Below are positions 42,716-51,745 of a stretch of 64,000 nucleotides of DNA, piece after piece. The stretch's first letter is position 1. Each line of letters opens with the position of its first letter. This stretch comes from Enchytraeus crypticus (lineage: Eukaryota; Annelida; Clitellata; Enchytraeida; Enchytraeidae). The notes under the pieces are model-generated. The model did no database searches. It was not told the origin of the DNA and saw only the letters and a list, made by a program, of their open reading frames with translations. The DNA is taken from NCBI GenBank assembly GCA_905160935.1, contig CAJHZI010000629.1, positions 156,501-220,500 of the forward strand, written 5' to 3'. Made by a program: the position numbers and the translations under genes.

Positions 42716-44278
42716 TTGTATGATAAGGCTGGGAAACCAGTTCAAGAGGATTTTAAAATAGAAGAAGAAAATATCATAGAAGACGATAAAAGGGACCCCG
42801 ATTTAATGAAGGAGGAAATTTATTCTGCAATTAACAGTATGAAGAAGGGAAAGACAGCCGGAATAGATGAAATCCCAGCAGAATTCTTGAAAATGTTGGA
42901 AGGAGAAACACTCACAAAAATTAATGGAAGTATGTATGGAAGTGTAAAGTACAGGCATTTGGCCAGACGACTTTACCAAGTCAGTCACGATTCCAATTCT
43001 CAAAAAGCCAATGCTGTGGAGTGTTCGGATTACAGAACAATCAGTTTAATACCTCATGCATCGAAGATCTTATTAAAGATAGTAAATAATCGCATTCAGT
43101 CGAAAGCAGATATGATACTGAGCAAGACACAATTTGGTTTTAAGAAAGGATGCGACACAAGAGAAGCAATAGGAGTAATGCGGGTTCTTTGCGAACGAAA
43201 CTTAGAATATGGTAATGACGTTTTTGTATGCTTTATAGACTTCGAGAAGGCCTTTGACAGAATTGATTGGATAACGATGATGAATATCTTAAAAAGAATA
43301 GGAATTGACTGGAGATATAGAAGACTAATTTTGAACTTGTACATGAATCAAAGAGCAGTAATAAAAATCCAACAAGAATACTCAGAAGAAGGTGAAATAG
43401 GACGTGACGTAAGACAAGGTTGTACCATTTCGCCGCTGCTGTTTAACATTTACGCTGAGGCAATGATGGAAGAAGCCATGGAAGACTTGGAAGAAGGAAT
43501 AAAAGTAGGAGGGAATTTGTTACAAGATGTACGATTTGCAGATGACCAAGGAATGGTAGCGGGCAGCGAGATTGGATTGCAGAAGATAATGGATAGGCTG
43601 AATGATACGGCCCTGAGATATGGCATGAAGATTAATATAAAGAAGACGAAGGTTATGGGAGTGTCCAATAGTAAAGGTGAAGTTATTATCACAATAAATG
43701 GTACGAAATTGGAACAGGTAAGGAGTTTCAAATATTTGGGTCACACTATAACCGATGATGGGAAATGTGAGACAGAAATATGCAGTAGGATTGCACAAGC
43801 AAAAGCGGCATTTGGTAGTAGAAAAGAACTATTAACAGAAAGTCTAAAGAAAGACACAAAGATAAAGATATTGAAAACTTTGGTTTGGACCACACTATTA
43901 TATGGATGTGAAACATGGACCTTAAGAAAGGAAGATATTAGGAAACTGGAGGCATTGGAAATGTGGATTTGGAGAAGAATGGAGAGAATTAGCTGGACTC
44001 AAAAGGTTAGAAATGAGGAATTCCTGGAGAGAGTTGGCACAGATAGTCAGTTGATAAATGTATTAAGAAATAGGAAGAAGAGATGGATAGGACACATTCT
44101 AAGGGGGAAAGGTCCATTAAAAGAGGTCATAGAAGGTAGAATGGACGGAAAAAGAGGAAGGGGCAGGCCGAGATTAGGTATGTTAGATGATTTAAAGACC
44201 CACTCATATGTGGAAATGAAGTGGAAGGCGGAAGACAGAGAAGAGTGGAGGCGTTATGTACCATGGACCTGCCAGTAG
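42716..44278 (+). CDS. LINE-E reverse transcriptase and C-terminal region
   Basis: A 520-codon open stretch. The beginning is a continuation of the upstream frame, not a real start (first ATG 42,806). RT landmarks: GKTAGIDEIPAEF (46-57), SDYRTISLIPHASKIL (104-119), KTQFGFKKGCDTREA (137-151), motif A FIDFEKAFD (173-181), motif B RQGCTISPLLFNIYAEAM (233-250), motif C FADD (274-277), motif D around KKTKVMG (309-315), YLGHTI (340-345). Then LLYGCETWTLRKEDI, a W-rich helix (MWIWRRMERISW), GRPRLGMLDDL, and DREEWRRYVPWTCQ before the stop. The enzyme copies its own RNA at a nicked chromosomal site. Residues 70-96 are out of frame (see findings). As part of a broken LINE it is probably not translated. 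Confidence 0.88.
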   Translation: MYDKAGKPVQEDFKIEEENIIEDDKRDPDLMKEEIYSAINSMKKGKTAGIDEIPAEFLKMLEGETLTKINGSMYGSVKYRHLARRLYQVSHDSNSQKANAVECSDYRTISLIPHASKILLKIVNNRIQSKADMILSKTQFGFKKGCDTREAIGVMRVLCERNLEYGNDVFVCFIDFEKAFDRIDWITMMNILKRIGIDWRYRRLILNLYMNQRAVIKIQQEYSEEGEIGRDVRQGCTISPLLFNIYAEAMMEEAMEDLEEGIKVGGNLLQDVRFADDQGMVAGSEIGLQKIMDRLNDTALRYGMKINIKKTKVMGVSNSKGEVIITINGTKLEQVRSFKYLGHTITDDGKCETEICSRIAQAKAAFGSRKELLTESLKKDTKIKILKTLVWTTLLYGCETWTLRKEDIRKLEALEMWIWRRMERISWTQKVRNEEFLERVGTDSQLINVLRNRKKRWIGHILRGKGPLKEVIEGRMDGKRGRGRPRLGMLDDLKTHSYVEMKWKAEDREEWRRYVPWTCQ

Positions 44279-44302
44279 GCAGTGCACTAAGAGAGAGAAA
44301 GG
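44262..44302 (+). repeat. LINE-E 3' terminal hairpin and GA tail
   Basis: CTGCC-AGTA-GGCAG forms a 5-base-pair stem with a 4-base loop, followed by TGCACTAA and a GAGAGAGA tail. The same hairpin ends every 3'-complete copy of LINE-E, of the mini-LINEs and, with loop ACTT, of Fam2. Confidence 0.8.
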
Positions 44303-44329
44303 TGTCTAAATATATATTTATAATTTATG

Positions 44330-44338
44330 TGTATAGGC

Positions 44339-44392
<54 letters not shown>

Positions 44393-44568
44393 GCATAGTT
44401 ATATAGTTCAATATTATTATAGAAGTATCCATTTATCAATGAGTAAGGTTATAAATATATATATATACAGTATATAATTACTTGCATGTATATATAATTT
44501 TATATATACATGTATAGGCTATGTAGTTGCGTACACAACATTTTGTATATAGATATATTTATATTGTA

Positions 44569-44618
<50 letters not shown>

Positions 44619-44625
44619 TGTGTGT
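44330..44625. repeat. (TA)n microsatellite cluster
   Basis: TA runs at 44,343-44,391 and 44,573-44,613 plus shorter ones. A GTGTGCGTGTG run follows. Confidence 0.9.
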
Positions 44626-45240
44626 GTGCCTGTTTATTTGTATTCTATGCGCGTGTGCGTGTGACCTATTTGAAAAAGATACGAAAGCGTGGAGGGCGAG
44701 AGAGAGAAAGTATCGCGAAATAAGATTATTTTCAATTCAACTCTATTTCTGAAGTTTAAAATTCTAACGATAATAGAAACATCTAAACATCTTTATAAAC
44801 CTTTTGAGCATTTGAATTTTGAGAGCAGCAGTCGTTCGACTGTGAAATCTACTTTTCTTAGTATTTATTGCCCAAAATAAGGCCCAATTTTCTTTCCCGA
44901 CTTTGTAGCTCAAATTAAAGCCTATTACGTCGCTCATTACGTGAGTCAAGATGGGTAGTTTTCTGCCGCTAATAACCCGGATGTTTGATCTGGCCTCCAG
45001 GGCCTCGACCTGTGATTTACTATATTCTAGAGTGCGGATTGTCGGCCATATTTGAAGAGAACGAGAGCCTATAAGCTCATATCTTCTTAGATAAGAACTT
45101 TAGTATCGTTCTTCGGTTAGGTGTTCAAGCAGCGATTCAAGATGGCACATCTGTAATAATAATAATATTTTTTGTTAACTCTTAAAAAAAGAGGTGTTAG
45201 CTCTTCAAAAAAAAAAAAAAAAAAAATAATAATAATAATA
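44626..45240. other. Spacer, no gene recognised
   Basis: AT-rich sequence, with A runs and (AAT)n at 45,155-45,243 just before the LINE-R copy. Confidence 0.5.
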
Positions 45241-45243
45241 ATA

Positions 45244-45345
45244 ATTTCGCCGTTTGATGACCTCGAGTAGCCGGGCGGCGATTCAGCACGTATTGCTTGA
45301 ATCGTTTTTATCAAACCCCAGGTTCTTTACACCGGGGTAAATAAT
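45244..45345 (+). mobile_element. LINE-R 3' end in (TAA)n
   Basis: Starts at GCCGTTTGATGACCTCGAGT, then AGCCGGGCGGCGATTCAGCA, TTGCTTGAATCGTTTTTATC and the CCCC/GGGG hairpin. Preceded by (AAT)n and followed by AATAATAATTAAAA. Confidence 0.88.
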
Positions 45346-45519
45346 AATAATTAAAAAAAATAATAATAATAATGGTATAATGTCTGCTTCAGTGGCACTT
45401 TGGCTAATGCGGCTTCCCAGAGTGCAGAGGTATTATTTTAATCGCTTTTTAAAACTTTTAAATAAATAAAGTCTCTTTTATAATAATAATAATAATAATT
45501 GCCCAGCGCAATGCACCAT

Positions 45520-46330
45520 AAACACTTTCAATATCCTGAAGGCCAAACACCCACCCACAGCTAGTAGCAGTATAATGGCACCCCTTCCGGACTCAATGGC
45601 GACTCCGCCCATTCAAGTCTCAGAGCAGGATGTTGTCAAAGCTGTACGTAGCTTTCCAGCAGGCTCAGCAGGTGGTCCTGATGGCCTTCGCCCTCAGCAT
45701 CTTCTGGAGCTTGTGACTTGTAGAGAGTCGGCTGGGACATTTTTGACCGCTTTGACTTCTTTCGTGAATCTCCTTCTTAGAGGTGTTGCCCCCTGAGGTC
45801 CAACCGGTGCTGTTTGGTGGTAAACTCTTCGCGGCACTCAATAAGAAATCTGGCGGCATTCGCCCCATTGCAGTGGGTTACACTTGGCGTCGTTTAGCCG
45901 CTAAATGCGCAAATCGCTATGCAGTATCTGCTCTCAGCGAATACTTGAGCCAATTCAACTTGGAGCTGGTATTCCAGGTGGCTGTGAGGCAGCTGTTCAC
46001 GCTACTCGCCGTTTCGCTGAGTCAATGCCAGCTGATCACTTCGTGGTAAAGCTAGACTTCTGTAATGCTTTTAATTGCTTGAGTAGATCACGAATGCTCA
46101 GCGAAATAACACACAGGATACCAGAGCTGTATAGTTTCTGCCATCTAGCTTACTCAAGCCTTCGTGTTTGAAGTTCGGAGACTGGTGCAATTGAGTCACA
46201 GGAAGGAGTCCAACAGGGGGGGATCCCTTAGGGCCCATGTTTTTGGTGACTATTCACCCTCTCCTACTTCTCTCTCTAGCGATCTCACCGGTGGGATACC
46301 TAGATGACCTTACTTGGTGGTTGCGAGTCG
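45520..46330 (+). pseudogene. LINE-R reverse transcriptase region, frameshifted
   Basis: Three frames carry it in turn. First NILKAKHPPTASSSIMAPL, VVKAVRSFPAGSAGGPDGLR to about 45,795. Then LFGGKLFAALNKKSGGIRPI, AVGYTWRRLAAKCANRYAV (the GGIRPIAVG motif). Then LGAGIPGGCEAAVHATRRFA, VVKLDFCNAFNCLSRSRML (motif A, catalytic Asp in KLDFCNAFN) to a stop at 46,171. Further on, QQGGSLRAHVF at about 46,215 stands for motif B, and GYLDDLTWW (46,294-46,320) is motif C, with YLDD instead of YADD. At least three shifts and several stops separate the pieces. Confidence 0.85.
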
Positions 46331-47130
46331 TCGATTGCAAATGATGTACAGACTATCATCGACAGAGGCCAAGAATTTGGGCTTCAGTTGAATCGTACCA
46401 AGTGCGAAGTCATTTCATCAGTTTGCAAATCTCCGGGCAACTCAGTTTTGTCATCATTGTGCCATGTGCCTATCCCATAGTTCTCTACTCGGCGCGCCAC
46501 TCTCTGAGAAGAAGCTACTACCACCGCTTTATCCAGTCGCCTGAAGACCTCAAACGTACAGCATACGCTGAAGTCGCTAGCCGCTCTGATGCTTTAACAA
46601 TCCTTCGCTTTTTTAAGTGCACCTAACTTATGCACGTTCTGCGCTCTAGTCCGAGCTTCTCTAATCCGCGCTTTTAGATACGACGAGGCTCTTAGGCAAT
46701 GCTTATGCCCGTTATCAACGCGATTTGTCTGTTTGCAGTGGCAGCAGCCAGTCTAACGGTGAGCATGGGTGTCTTGGAATTCGTCTTGTTTCCCATATCG
46801 CGCTTCAGCCTTTTGGCATCAGCGATGGGAACGAGGCATTGCAAGACGCCATCCTCATAAGTGCTCCCTTTCGCCGATAGTCCATTGACGTTGCGTTGTC
46901 AGTTGGTCCAAAAGCCTCACCTACAGCTCCACCTCTACCTCAGTCAGTAGCCAGAAATCATGGACGTCCTATAGTGGATCGGATTATAACAGTCTGGAAT
47001 CCCAGTCCAATGCCATAGACAGAGCACGACTCCTACTGTATCAACTAAGAAGCAGCGATGGCTTCACGCTTCCCTTGCTTCTTGTGGGCTATTTTTAGAC
47101 AATGAGGCGATTCGAGTAGCTGTTAGGTTT
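46331..47130 (+). pseudogene. LINE-R linker region, heavily broken
   Basis: Lies between RT motif C and the zinc-knuckle. Pieces such as LGFSLNRTKCEVIS (about 46,375-46,415) are recognisable as the RT thumb region that follows motif C. The rest is scattered in three frames with stops, but the DNA is GC-richer than its surroundings, as expected for former coding sequence. Confidence 0.7.
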
Positions 47131-47788
47131 CCGTTTAGGGGGCGAAACACTTGCGAGCCTCACATGTGCCCCTGCGGTCATGAAGTCGACGCTTTAGGTC
47201 TCCACGGCCTCTCCTGCAAACGAAGCTCAGGTAGAATGGCTCGCCATCACAATTTAAATGACATAAATGGCGAGCACTTTCGAGAGCAGGCATCCCTTCT
47301 CTAAGGAGCCAAGTGGGTTGTCAGATCAGACGGCAAGTCCGGACGGCTTACTTGTGCCCTGGTGCAACGGTAAATGTGCCGTTTGGGACGTCACGGTCAT
47401 TGACACTATGGCAAACTCCTACCTGAATACGACTTCAGTCACAGCCGGTGGTGCTGCTGTTCATGCCGCCTCTAGGAAGTTGGATAAATACCGTGATCTG
47501 TCCTTAGGATATGAAGTTGTTCCGGTGGCTATTGAAACCATGGGCCCGATGAATCCCGAAGGAGTTGACTTTATTAATGGCATAGGCAGACTTATTGCAG
47601 AGCAAACCGGCGATAAGCGAGAGACATCTTTTCTTTGGCAAAGGCTTTCCAGACTTTGCAAAGATTTAATGCAGTCTGCTTCAACAATTCTTTTAAGCCG
47701 ATTGATGACCTCGAGTAGCCGGGCGGCGATTCAGCACGTATTGCTTGAATCGTTTTTATCAAACCCCAGGTTCTTTACACCGGGGTAA
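47130..47788 (+). pseudogene. LINE-R C-terminus: CCHC knuckle and restriction-like endonuclease
   Basis: Frame one (47,130-47,300) reads RGRNTCEPHMCPCGHEVDAL, GLHGLSCKRSSGRMARHHNL: the knuckle is C-x-C-x7-H-x4-C. After a frameshift the frame 47,267-47,788 reads KEPSGLSDQTASPDGLLVPW, NGKCAVWDVTVIDTMANSYL. Here Pro-Asp (residues 25-26) and the Asp of WDVT (41) are 14 residues apart, the PDX12-14D core of the endonuclease that nicks the target. It continues to GDKRETSFLWQRLS. A missing base near 47,652, seen by comparison with 63,685-63,720, shifts the frame before the natural end (RFNAVCFNNSFK...IDDLE). Confidence 0.88.
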
Positions 47789-47862
47789 AAAAAAAAAAAG
47801 AAAAAAAAAAAAATAATAATAATAATAATAATATTATTAATAGTAATACTAATAATGACATG

Positions 47863-48030
47863 GAAAGACTTCAGCAAAGGCTTTCCATGACCTTGTAAAA
47901 TGTAACGAAGTTTGCTTCAGCAATTTTTTTAAACCGCTTGATGACCTCGAGTAGCCGGCGGCGATTCAGCACGTATTGCTCGAATCGTTTTTATTAAACC
48001 TCGTGTTCTTTACACCCGGGGTAAAAAATA
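47863..48030 (+). mobile_element. LINE-R 3' end directly downstream of the main copy
   Basis: GCAAAGGCTTTCCATGACCT, AAACCGCTTGATGACCTCGA, GTAGCCGGCGGCGATTCAGC, then a terminal hairpin and AATAATAATAA. It sits in the (TAA)n tail of the 45,500-47,818 copy, head to tail. Confidence 0.88.
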
Positions 48031-48490
48031 ATAATAAAACAATTAGAAAAAATTACTATGACATACCTTTTGTTACGCTGATATCTTTAGTATTGCAAAA
48101 ATAATACACATTTATAAAACCAATAGCAGTATTTGATCATAATAAAGCGCTTCAATGCAGTTAAACGGTTAAATGAGGCTAACATATTCACAGAATATTA
48201 ACTTTTGACTGCTTTCATAACATTTATACTTTTTATTTACTAACTCTCCTGATTGAACATGATCAAGATAAATCTTTGTCACTCAATGCCTGCTCTGCAA
48301 CAAGTGGAAGGATGAAACGATGGGCTCTACTTTTAGATTTACTTTAGCTCAATGTTTTCATCAGTGGCGGAAAAGAAATCAGGACATGAACTAATAATAT
48401 TGAACGATAGTGAACTCGTATAAAAATTAAAATTAAAACGAACGGAAAAGTCTCAAATAGGGCATTTACTGATGGTATGATGTAGGACAG
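48031..48490. other. AT-rich spacer, no gene recognised
   Basis: Nothing recognised in any frame. Confidence 0.5.
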
Positions 48491-48497
48491 AGAGGAT

Positions 48498-48562
48498 TTG
48501 AGACAGTGTATTTGTATCCCGATCCTAGTTAAACTGAGATTCAAGGGAAGAAGTTTATGATT
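48498..48562 (+). mobile_element. 3' end of the (GAT)n-tailed LINE
   Basis: GTATTTGTATCCCGATCCTA, GTTAAACTGAGATTCAAGGG, AAGAAGTTTATGATTATGAT. A diverged copy of the 3' end at 6,990-7,060. Confidence 0.65.
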
Positions 48563-48685
48563 ATGATAATAATAATAATAATAATAGTAATAATAGCAAT
48601 AATAATAATAATAATACTAATAATAACAATAATAATAACAATAATAATAATAAAGGTTTAACGTCCGTTTCCATGATAATGATGA
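48563..48685 (-). mobile_element. (TAA)n tract ending in a LINE-N 3' tip
   Basis: AAT/AAC repeats from 48,563 to 48,652 join AAAGGTTTAACGTCCGTTTC, which is the minus strand of the LINE-N terminus. About 25 bases of LINE remain with a long tail. Confidence 0.75.
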
Positions 48686-48689
48686 TTGA

Positions 48690-49865
48690 AATCGGCTGCC
48701 TTGGGAATTTTTTTATTGCATCAAGCTATATTTAAATTTATACACGCCTTGCAATAAATTTTCAAGAAGGACAAAGCACCATGTATTCTAGCTACAGAAC
48801 GGGTAAGCGAAGTAAATTTATTTGAAAATATTGCAGTATATAGCATATCCTTTAAATTTTCTGGTAATAAATCATTTTAATAGCCATAGTTTTGAATATT
48901 CACAGTTTCACACCTGTGATATTACATAGGTTGAAATTTATTAACAAGTATCTAATTTGTTCAATTTGCTTGCATTTTAAATTTGAGCAAATGATTTAAA
49001 TAAATAAATTATATGGAATGAATACATTTCTTGCAGAAATATTAGTAGCTAGTTCAATATAAATATCCGACTGCAGATCAATAGTTATTATTAAATTCAA
49101 GTTCAGTACCTGCCCGTTACTGACACTCTTTCGAGAATTTTTTGCTTTAAGACAGTGTTTTATGACTGTAATAGAGGCGCTTCTTATTCTATCCGGAATA
49201 TATAATATCCAAGTATCAGTGAGATTTTATACATGAGAGTAGAGGTTGAGACTTTTCTTCTAACAAATAGGCCCTACTCGCTGAAACCAAGCTGTCCTGA
49301 TTCTTTCAGAAATTCTTTTGACTATTTCTCTCTATAGGCTAGTTCAAATTCACCAGAGTAAATAGACGCTCACTTGTAAGAACTCCATCGAACAGTACGA
49401 TGTTCCTTTGCAAAATGTTTGACCTTTTATACGTTGTACATGAATATGTTATTTAATGTAATCTATAATTGAGTGAATATTTCTTCTTGCGGTGGTCAGC
49501 TGGATAGGGTACTTCAGTGCCCTCTCAGATGTCCGTAGTGAGCAAATTTTATTTTCTGTTTGATGCTACATATGCTGATCATCCTATCTGGTAGAAAAGT
49601 TTGGATATGCAGGTAAGACTACCGTTGATTTAACTGTTGATTTGGCTGCTTTCACAATTGTTTGTCGGTGTTTGAAGACCTCTAAATATACTTATGTACT
49701 ATTACATACCTTTTTGTTACCTTTCGCCGGATCTGCCTTAACCTCCTATTGTGAATTTCAGGAAGAACTAAGTGAAACTGTCCTAAAGTTCCTAGAAGCT
49801 AACACTAACAAGAACAAGAAAAACAAGAAAACATCACTGGCAAGAAATCCCTTATGCAATGTCCA
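48690..49865. other. Spacer with SINE debris, no gene recognised
   Basis: A decayed SINE-A (ATATCCGACTGCAGATCAAT, CCGTTACTGACACTCTTTCG) lies at about 49,062-49,140. A tRNA-like GGTCAGCTGGATAGGGTAC is at 49,494. The 90-codon frame at 49,642-49,914 is unrecognised and runs into SINE-C. Confidence 0.45.
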
Positions 49866-49869
49866 TCTT

Positions 49870-50095
49870 AATCACTGCCTTGTGCAGAGATCTAACCTAT
49901 ATGACAGATCCTGAGGGGAATTGAACCCTCGTGATTCAAATCCCAGCGGCGTTGATCTGAGAGTAAAATCTCGGACATTCACTGGACTGTTTATACGGAA
50001 AAATTAATAAATTGCCGAACGGTTTAAACGTGTGGTATTAAAAGTGATAGATATCGACATAGTTGATCATTTCACTGAAATGTGAGTTTAATTTT
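49870..50095 (+). mobile_element. SINE-C copy
   Basis: GGGGAATTGAACCCTCGTGA, TTCAAATCCCAGCGGCG (B-box area), TCTGAGAGTAAAATCTCGGA, CATTCACTGGACTG, GTATTAAAAGTGATAGATAT, AGTTGATCATTTCACTGAAA. It matches 59,700-59,905 closely. The 5' third is weaker. Confidence 0.82.
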
Positions 50096-50254
50096 TTACT
50101 TTTCTTTGCCTGCTCCTCTCAAATCTCGTCGCTGAATCTGATCTGACACTTCAAGGACCTTCAGACTCAGTTGACAAGAGGAAGGAAATTTGGAGTGTAT
50201 GCTGCTGTATGTTACAAAGAAGTCATTCATAGAAGATCCGTCTGTGAGGATATT

Positions 50255-50450
50255 GGTATGTGCTTAAAGAGAAAGGCTTGGTATCTATTAAATCGATTTA
50301 AGACAGGCTGGTGTGGATAGGAAGAACACAAGTGGGGTAGATTAGATCATCCCTAATATACAACTCTGGTAAAATCCAGCCGATTTACGACATTGTAGAG
50401 AAATGTGATCTGTACAATTGTCCAGGCGGGTTAAGCATGGGCATCTACAT
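50255..50450 (+). pseudogene. Decayed LINE ORF2 C-terminal remnant
   Basis: Pieces in shifting frames recall the C-terminal Cys/His region of some LINE ORF2 proteins: WYLLNRFKTGWCG, then KWGRLDHP, then IVEKCDLYNCPGGLSMG, the last like the 'HIV-x-CP' ending of such regions. Stops separate them. No reverse transcriptase sequence lies next to it, so the family is uncertain. Confidence 0.4.
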
Positions 50451-50637
50451 GTATATATATATATATATATATAGCACCTGATGATATATTATATGCTAAT
50501 TATAAAGAAGCTCATGGCTTAAGACATTCAACTTGGGTGAACCAATGGCAGTTCAGTGGTAATGAACTGTGACATAGGCTAAGAAGAAGACCGTTTATCT
50601 GGTATAAGCGTTAATTCGATTTCATAGAGAGAACAGT

Positions 50638-50742
50638 GAAGTTAAGGCGTTCATTTGTTGATCTATGAAGTTCTCTTTATTGAGCCTGAAGCAGACTCTG
50701 AGTATTAATATGTACCTTGGTCCTGCCACTTGGCAGAACATC
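50638..50742 (+). mobile_element. Fam2 3' end joining a (TA)n tract
   Basis: TTCATTTGTTGATCTATGAA, GCAGACTCTGAGTATTAATA, TGTACCTTGGTCCTGCCACT, TGGCAGAACATCA, then (TA)n. It has the CTGCC-ACTT-GGCAG hairpin. Confidence 0.8.
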
Positions 50743-50779
50743 ATATATATATATATGCATATATATATATATATACATG

Positions 50780-50854
<75 letters not shown>
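50743..50854. repeat. (TA)n microsatellite
   Basis: TA repeats with CATATA interruptions and a pure run at about 50,785-50,854. It lies between a Fam2 end and a mini-LINE. Confidence 0.9.
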
Positions 50855-50858
<4 letters not shown>

Positions 50859-51102
50859 AACAGGATTTTTTTCTCAGGGAATGACGCCCATGGCCAGTAA
50901 ATATTAGTCGAAGCTGAGGAAGGCATAGGGAACCCACCTCGTCTTAAGCAGAATCCCCAGAAATAATGGTATATCAAAAGGAATGTTTTGATGACTTAAA
51001 AGATCCACTCATATGTGGATATGACGAGGAAAACGGAAGATAGGGATGAGTGGAGGCTTAATATATATGTACATTGGACCTGCTAGTAGGCAGTGCACTA
51101 AG
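50855..51102 (+). mobile_element. Mini-LINE made of the two ends of LINE-E, copy 2
   Basis: Bases 50,855-50,975 match the LINE-E 5' end: GTAAACAGGATTTTTTTCTC, AGGGAATGACGCCCATGGCC, GCTGAGGAAGGCATAGGGAA, AATAATGGTATATC. They pass into the 3' end: TGATGACTTAAAAGATCCAC, TCATATGTGGATATGACGAG, TTGGACCTGCTAGTAGGCAG, TGCACTAAG. The joint lies within about 10 bases of that in the 18.5-kb copy. It is flanked by (TA)n on both sides. Confidence 0.88.
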
Positions 51103-51118
51103 ATATGTATATATATAC

Positions 51119-51155
<37 letters not shown>
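51103..51155. repeat. (TA)n microsatellite
   Basis: TA run directly after the mini-LINE 3' end. Confidence 0.9.
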
Positions 51156-51157
<2 letters not shown>

Positions 51158-51600
51158 TTTAATTTAGTCTCCTATTGCAGGTCACTATAATACTTTTTGT
51201 TAACAATGTCCTAGACAACACACTTATAAATACCATGTTATTGAATACATATTAGTTTTGCTTTAAATACTGATATTTTCTTAATTATAAAAGATTTTGC
51301 TTTTCTCAGAGCATTGACTTTGATCTAAGTTAATTTAATGTACTGAGAGGAGTTCGTGCTGTGCGTACTGTCTCAGAGAATCCTAAGTACTTCCGGTTCT
51401 AATCCATGACAAACACTGATATCAAAGCTCAGCCGACAGGACGCTTGCTTCCACGGCTTCCTGGCTTTTCTCTAAACTGTCAAACATTTAGCCAGAATTT
51501 ACGTCACTGCATAAGTGACAAACTAAAGAACTGGAATTACTGAGAATGAAGTGCGGAAAAGTAAATCATTTACCGGATTTCTGTCTTTCCATGAGAATGA
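51156..51600. other. Spacer, no gene recognised
   Basis: Nothing recognised. Confidence 0.5.
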
Positions 51601-51745
51601 GATCAAGAGAAACAGAGTGTGAGAGAGAGAGTGAAAGAAGAGTGAATTGAGATAGGAAAGAGAGAGACAGACAGAGATGAGAAGAGAGAAGGAAAGGGCA
51701 AGAAAGAGAGAGAGAGAGAGTGAGAGAGAGAGATAGAGATGAAGA
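51600..51745. repeat. (GA)n-rich tract
   Basis: GAGA runs with interruptions. It is purine-rich on the plus strand. Confidence 0.85.

Larger units (their letters stand above)
40412..44302 (+). mobile_element. LINE-E: near full-length APE/RT non-LTR retrotransposon
   Basis: A single-ORF-type LINE of about 3.15 kb plus a 734-bp inserted DNA transposon. The 5' end (GTAAACAGGATAGTTTTCTC, then GCTGAGGAAGGCATAGGGGG) is shared with the mini-LINEs at 18.5 and 50.9 kb. ORF order: APE endonuclease (40,660-41,394 and on across the insertion), reverse transcriptase (about 42,840-43,750), then a C-terminus with LLYGCETW and GRGRPRLGMLDDL. The 3' end is CCATGGACCTGCCAGTAGGC, AGTGCACTAA and a GAGA tail. 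It is dead: one 1-base insertion near 40,871, the mariner insertion, stops at 42,545 and 42,710, and a compensated frameshift pair at about 42,930/43,000. The type resembles the endonuclease/reverse transcriptase proteins often labelled 'craniofacial development protein 2-like'. I cannot fix the clade. Confidence 0.93.
45500..47818 (+). mobile_element. LINE-R: RLE-type non-LTR retrotransposon, 5'-truncated
   Basis: About 2.3 kb between (TAATAA)n at 45,480-45,499 and poly(A)/(TAA)n at 47,787-47,832. It contains reverse transcriptase motifs, a CCHC zinc-knuckle and a PD-(x14)-D restriction-like endonuclease near the C-terminus, in the order typical of LINEs that cut DNA with such an enzyme (R2, R4/Dong, NeSL, CRE groups). 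The reading frame is broken by many stops and shifts, so it is dead. Five shorter copies (28.6, 31.9, 45.2, 47.9 and 63.7 kb) share its 3' end and lie in the same orientation. Confidence 0.88.

Noticed and set aside
43096-43798. Minus-strand frames of 82-93 codons across the LINE-E reverse transcriptase
   Set aside because: Shadows of the plus-strand RT frame.
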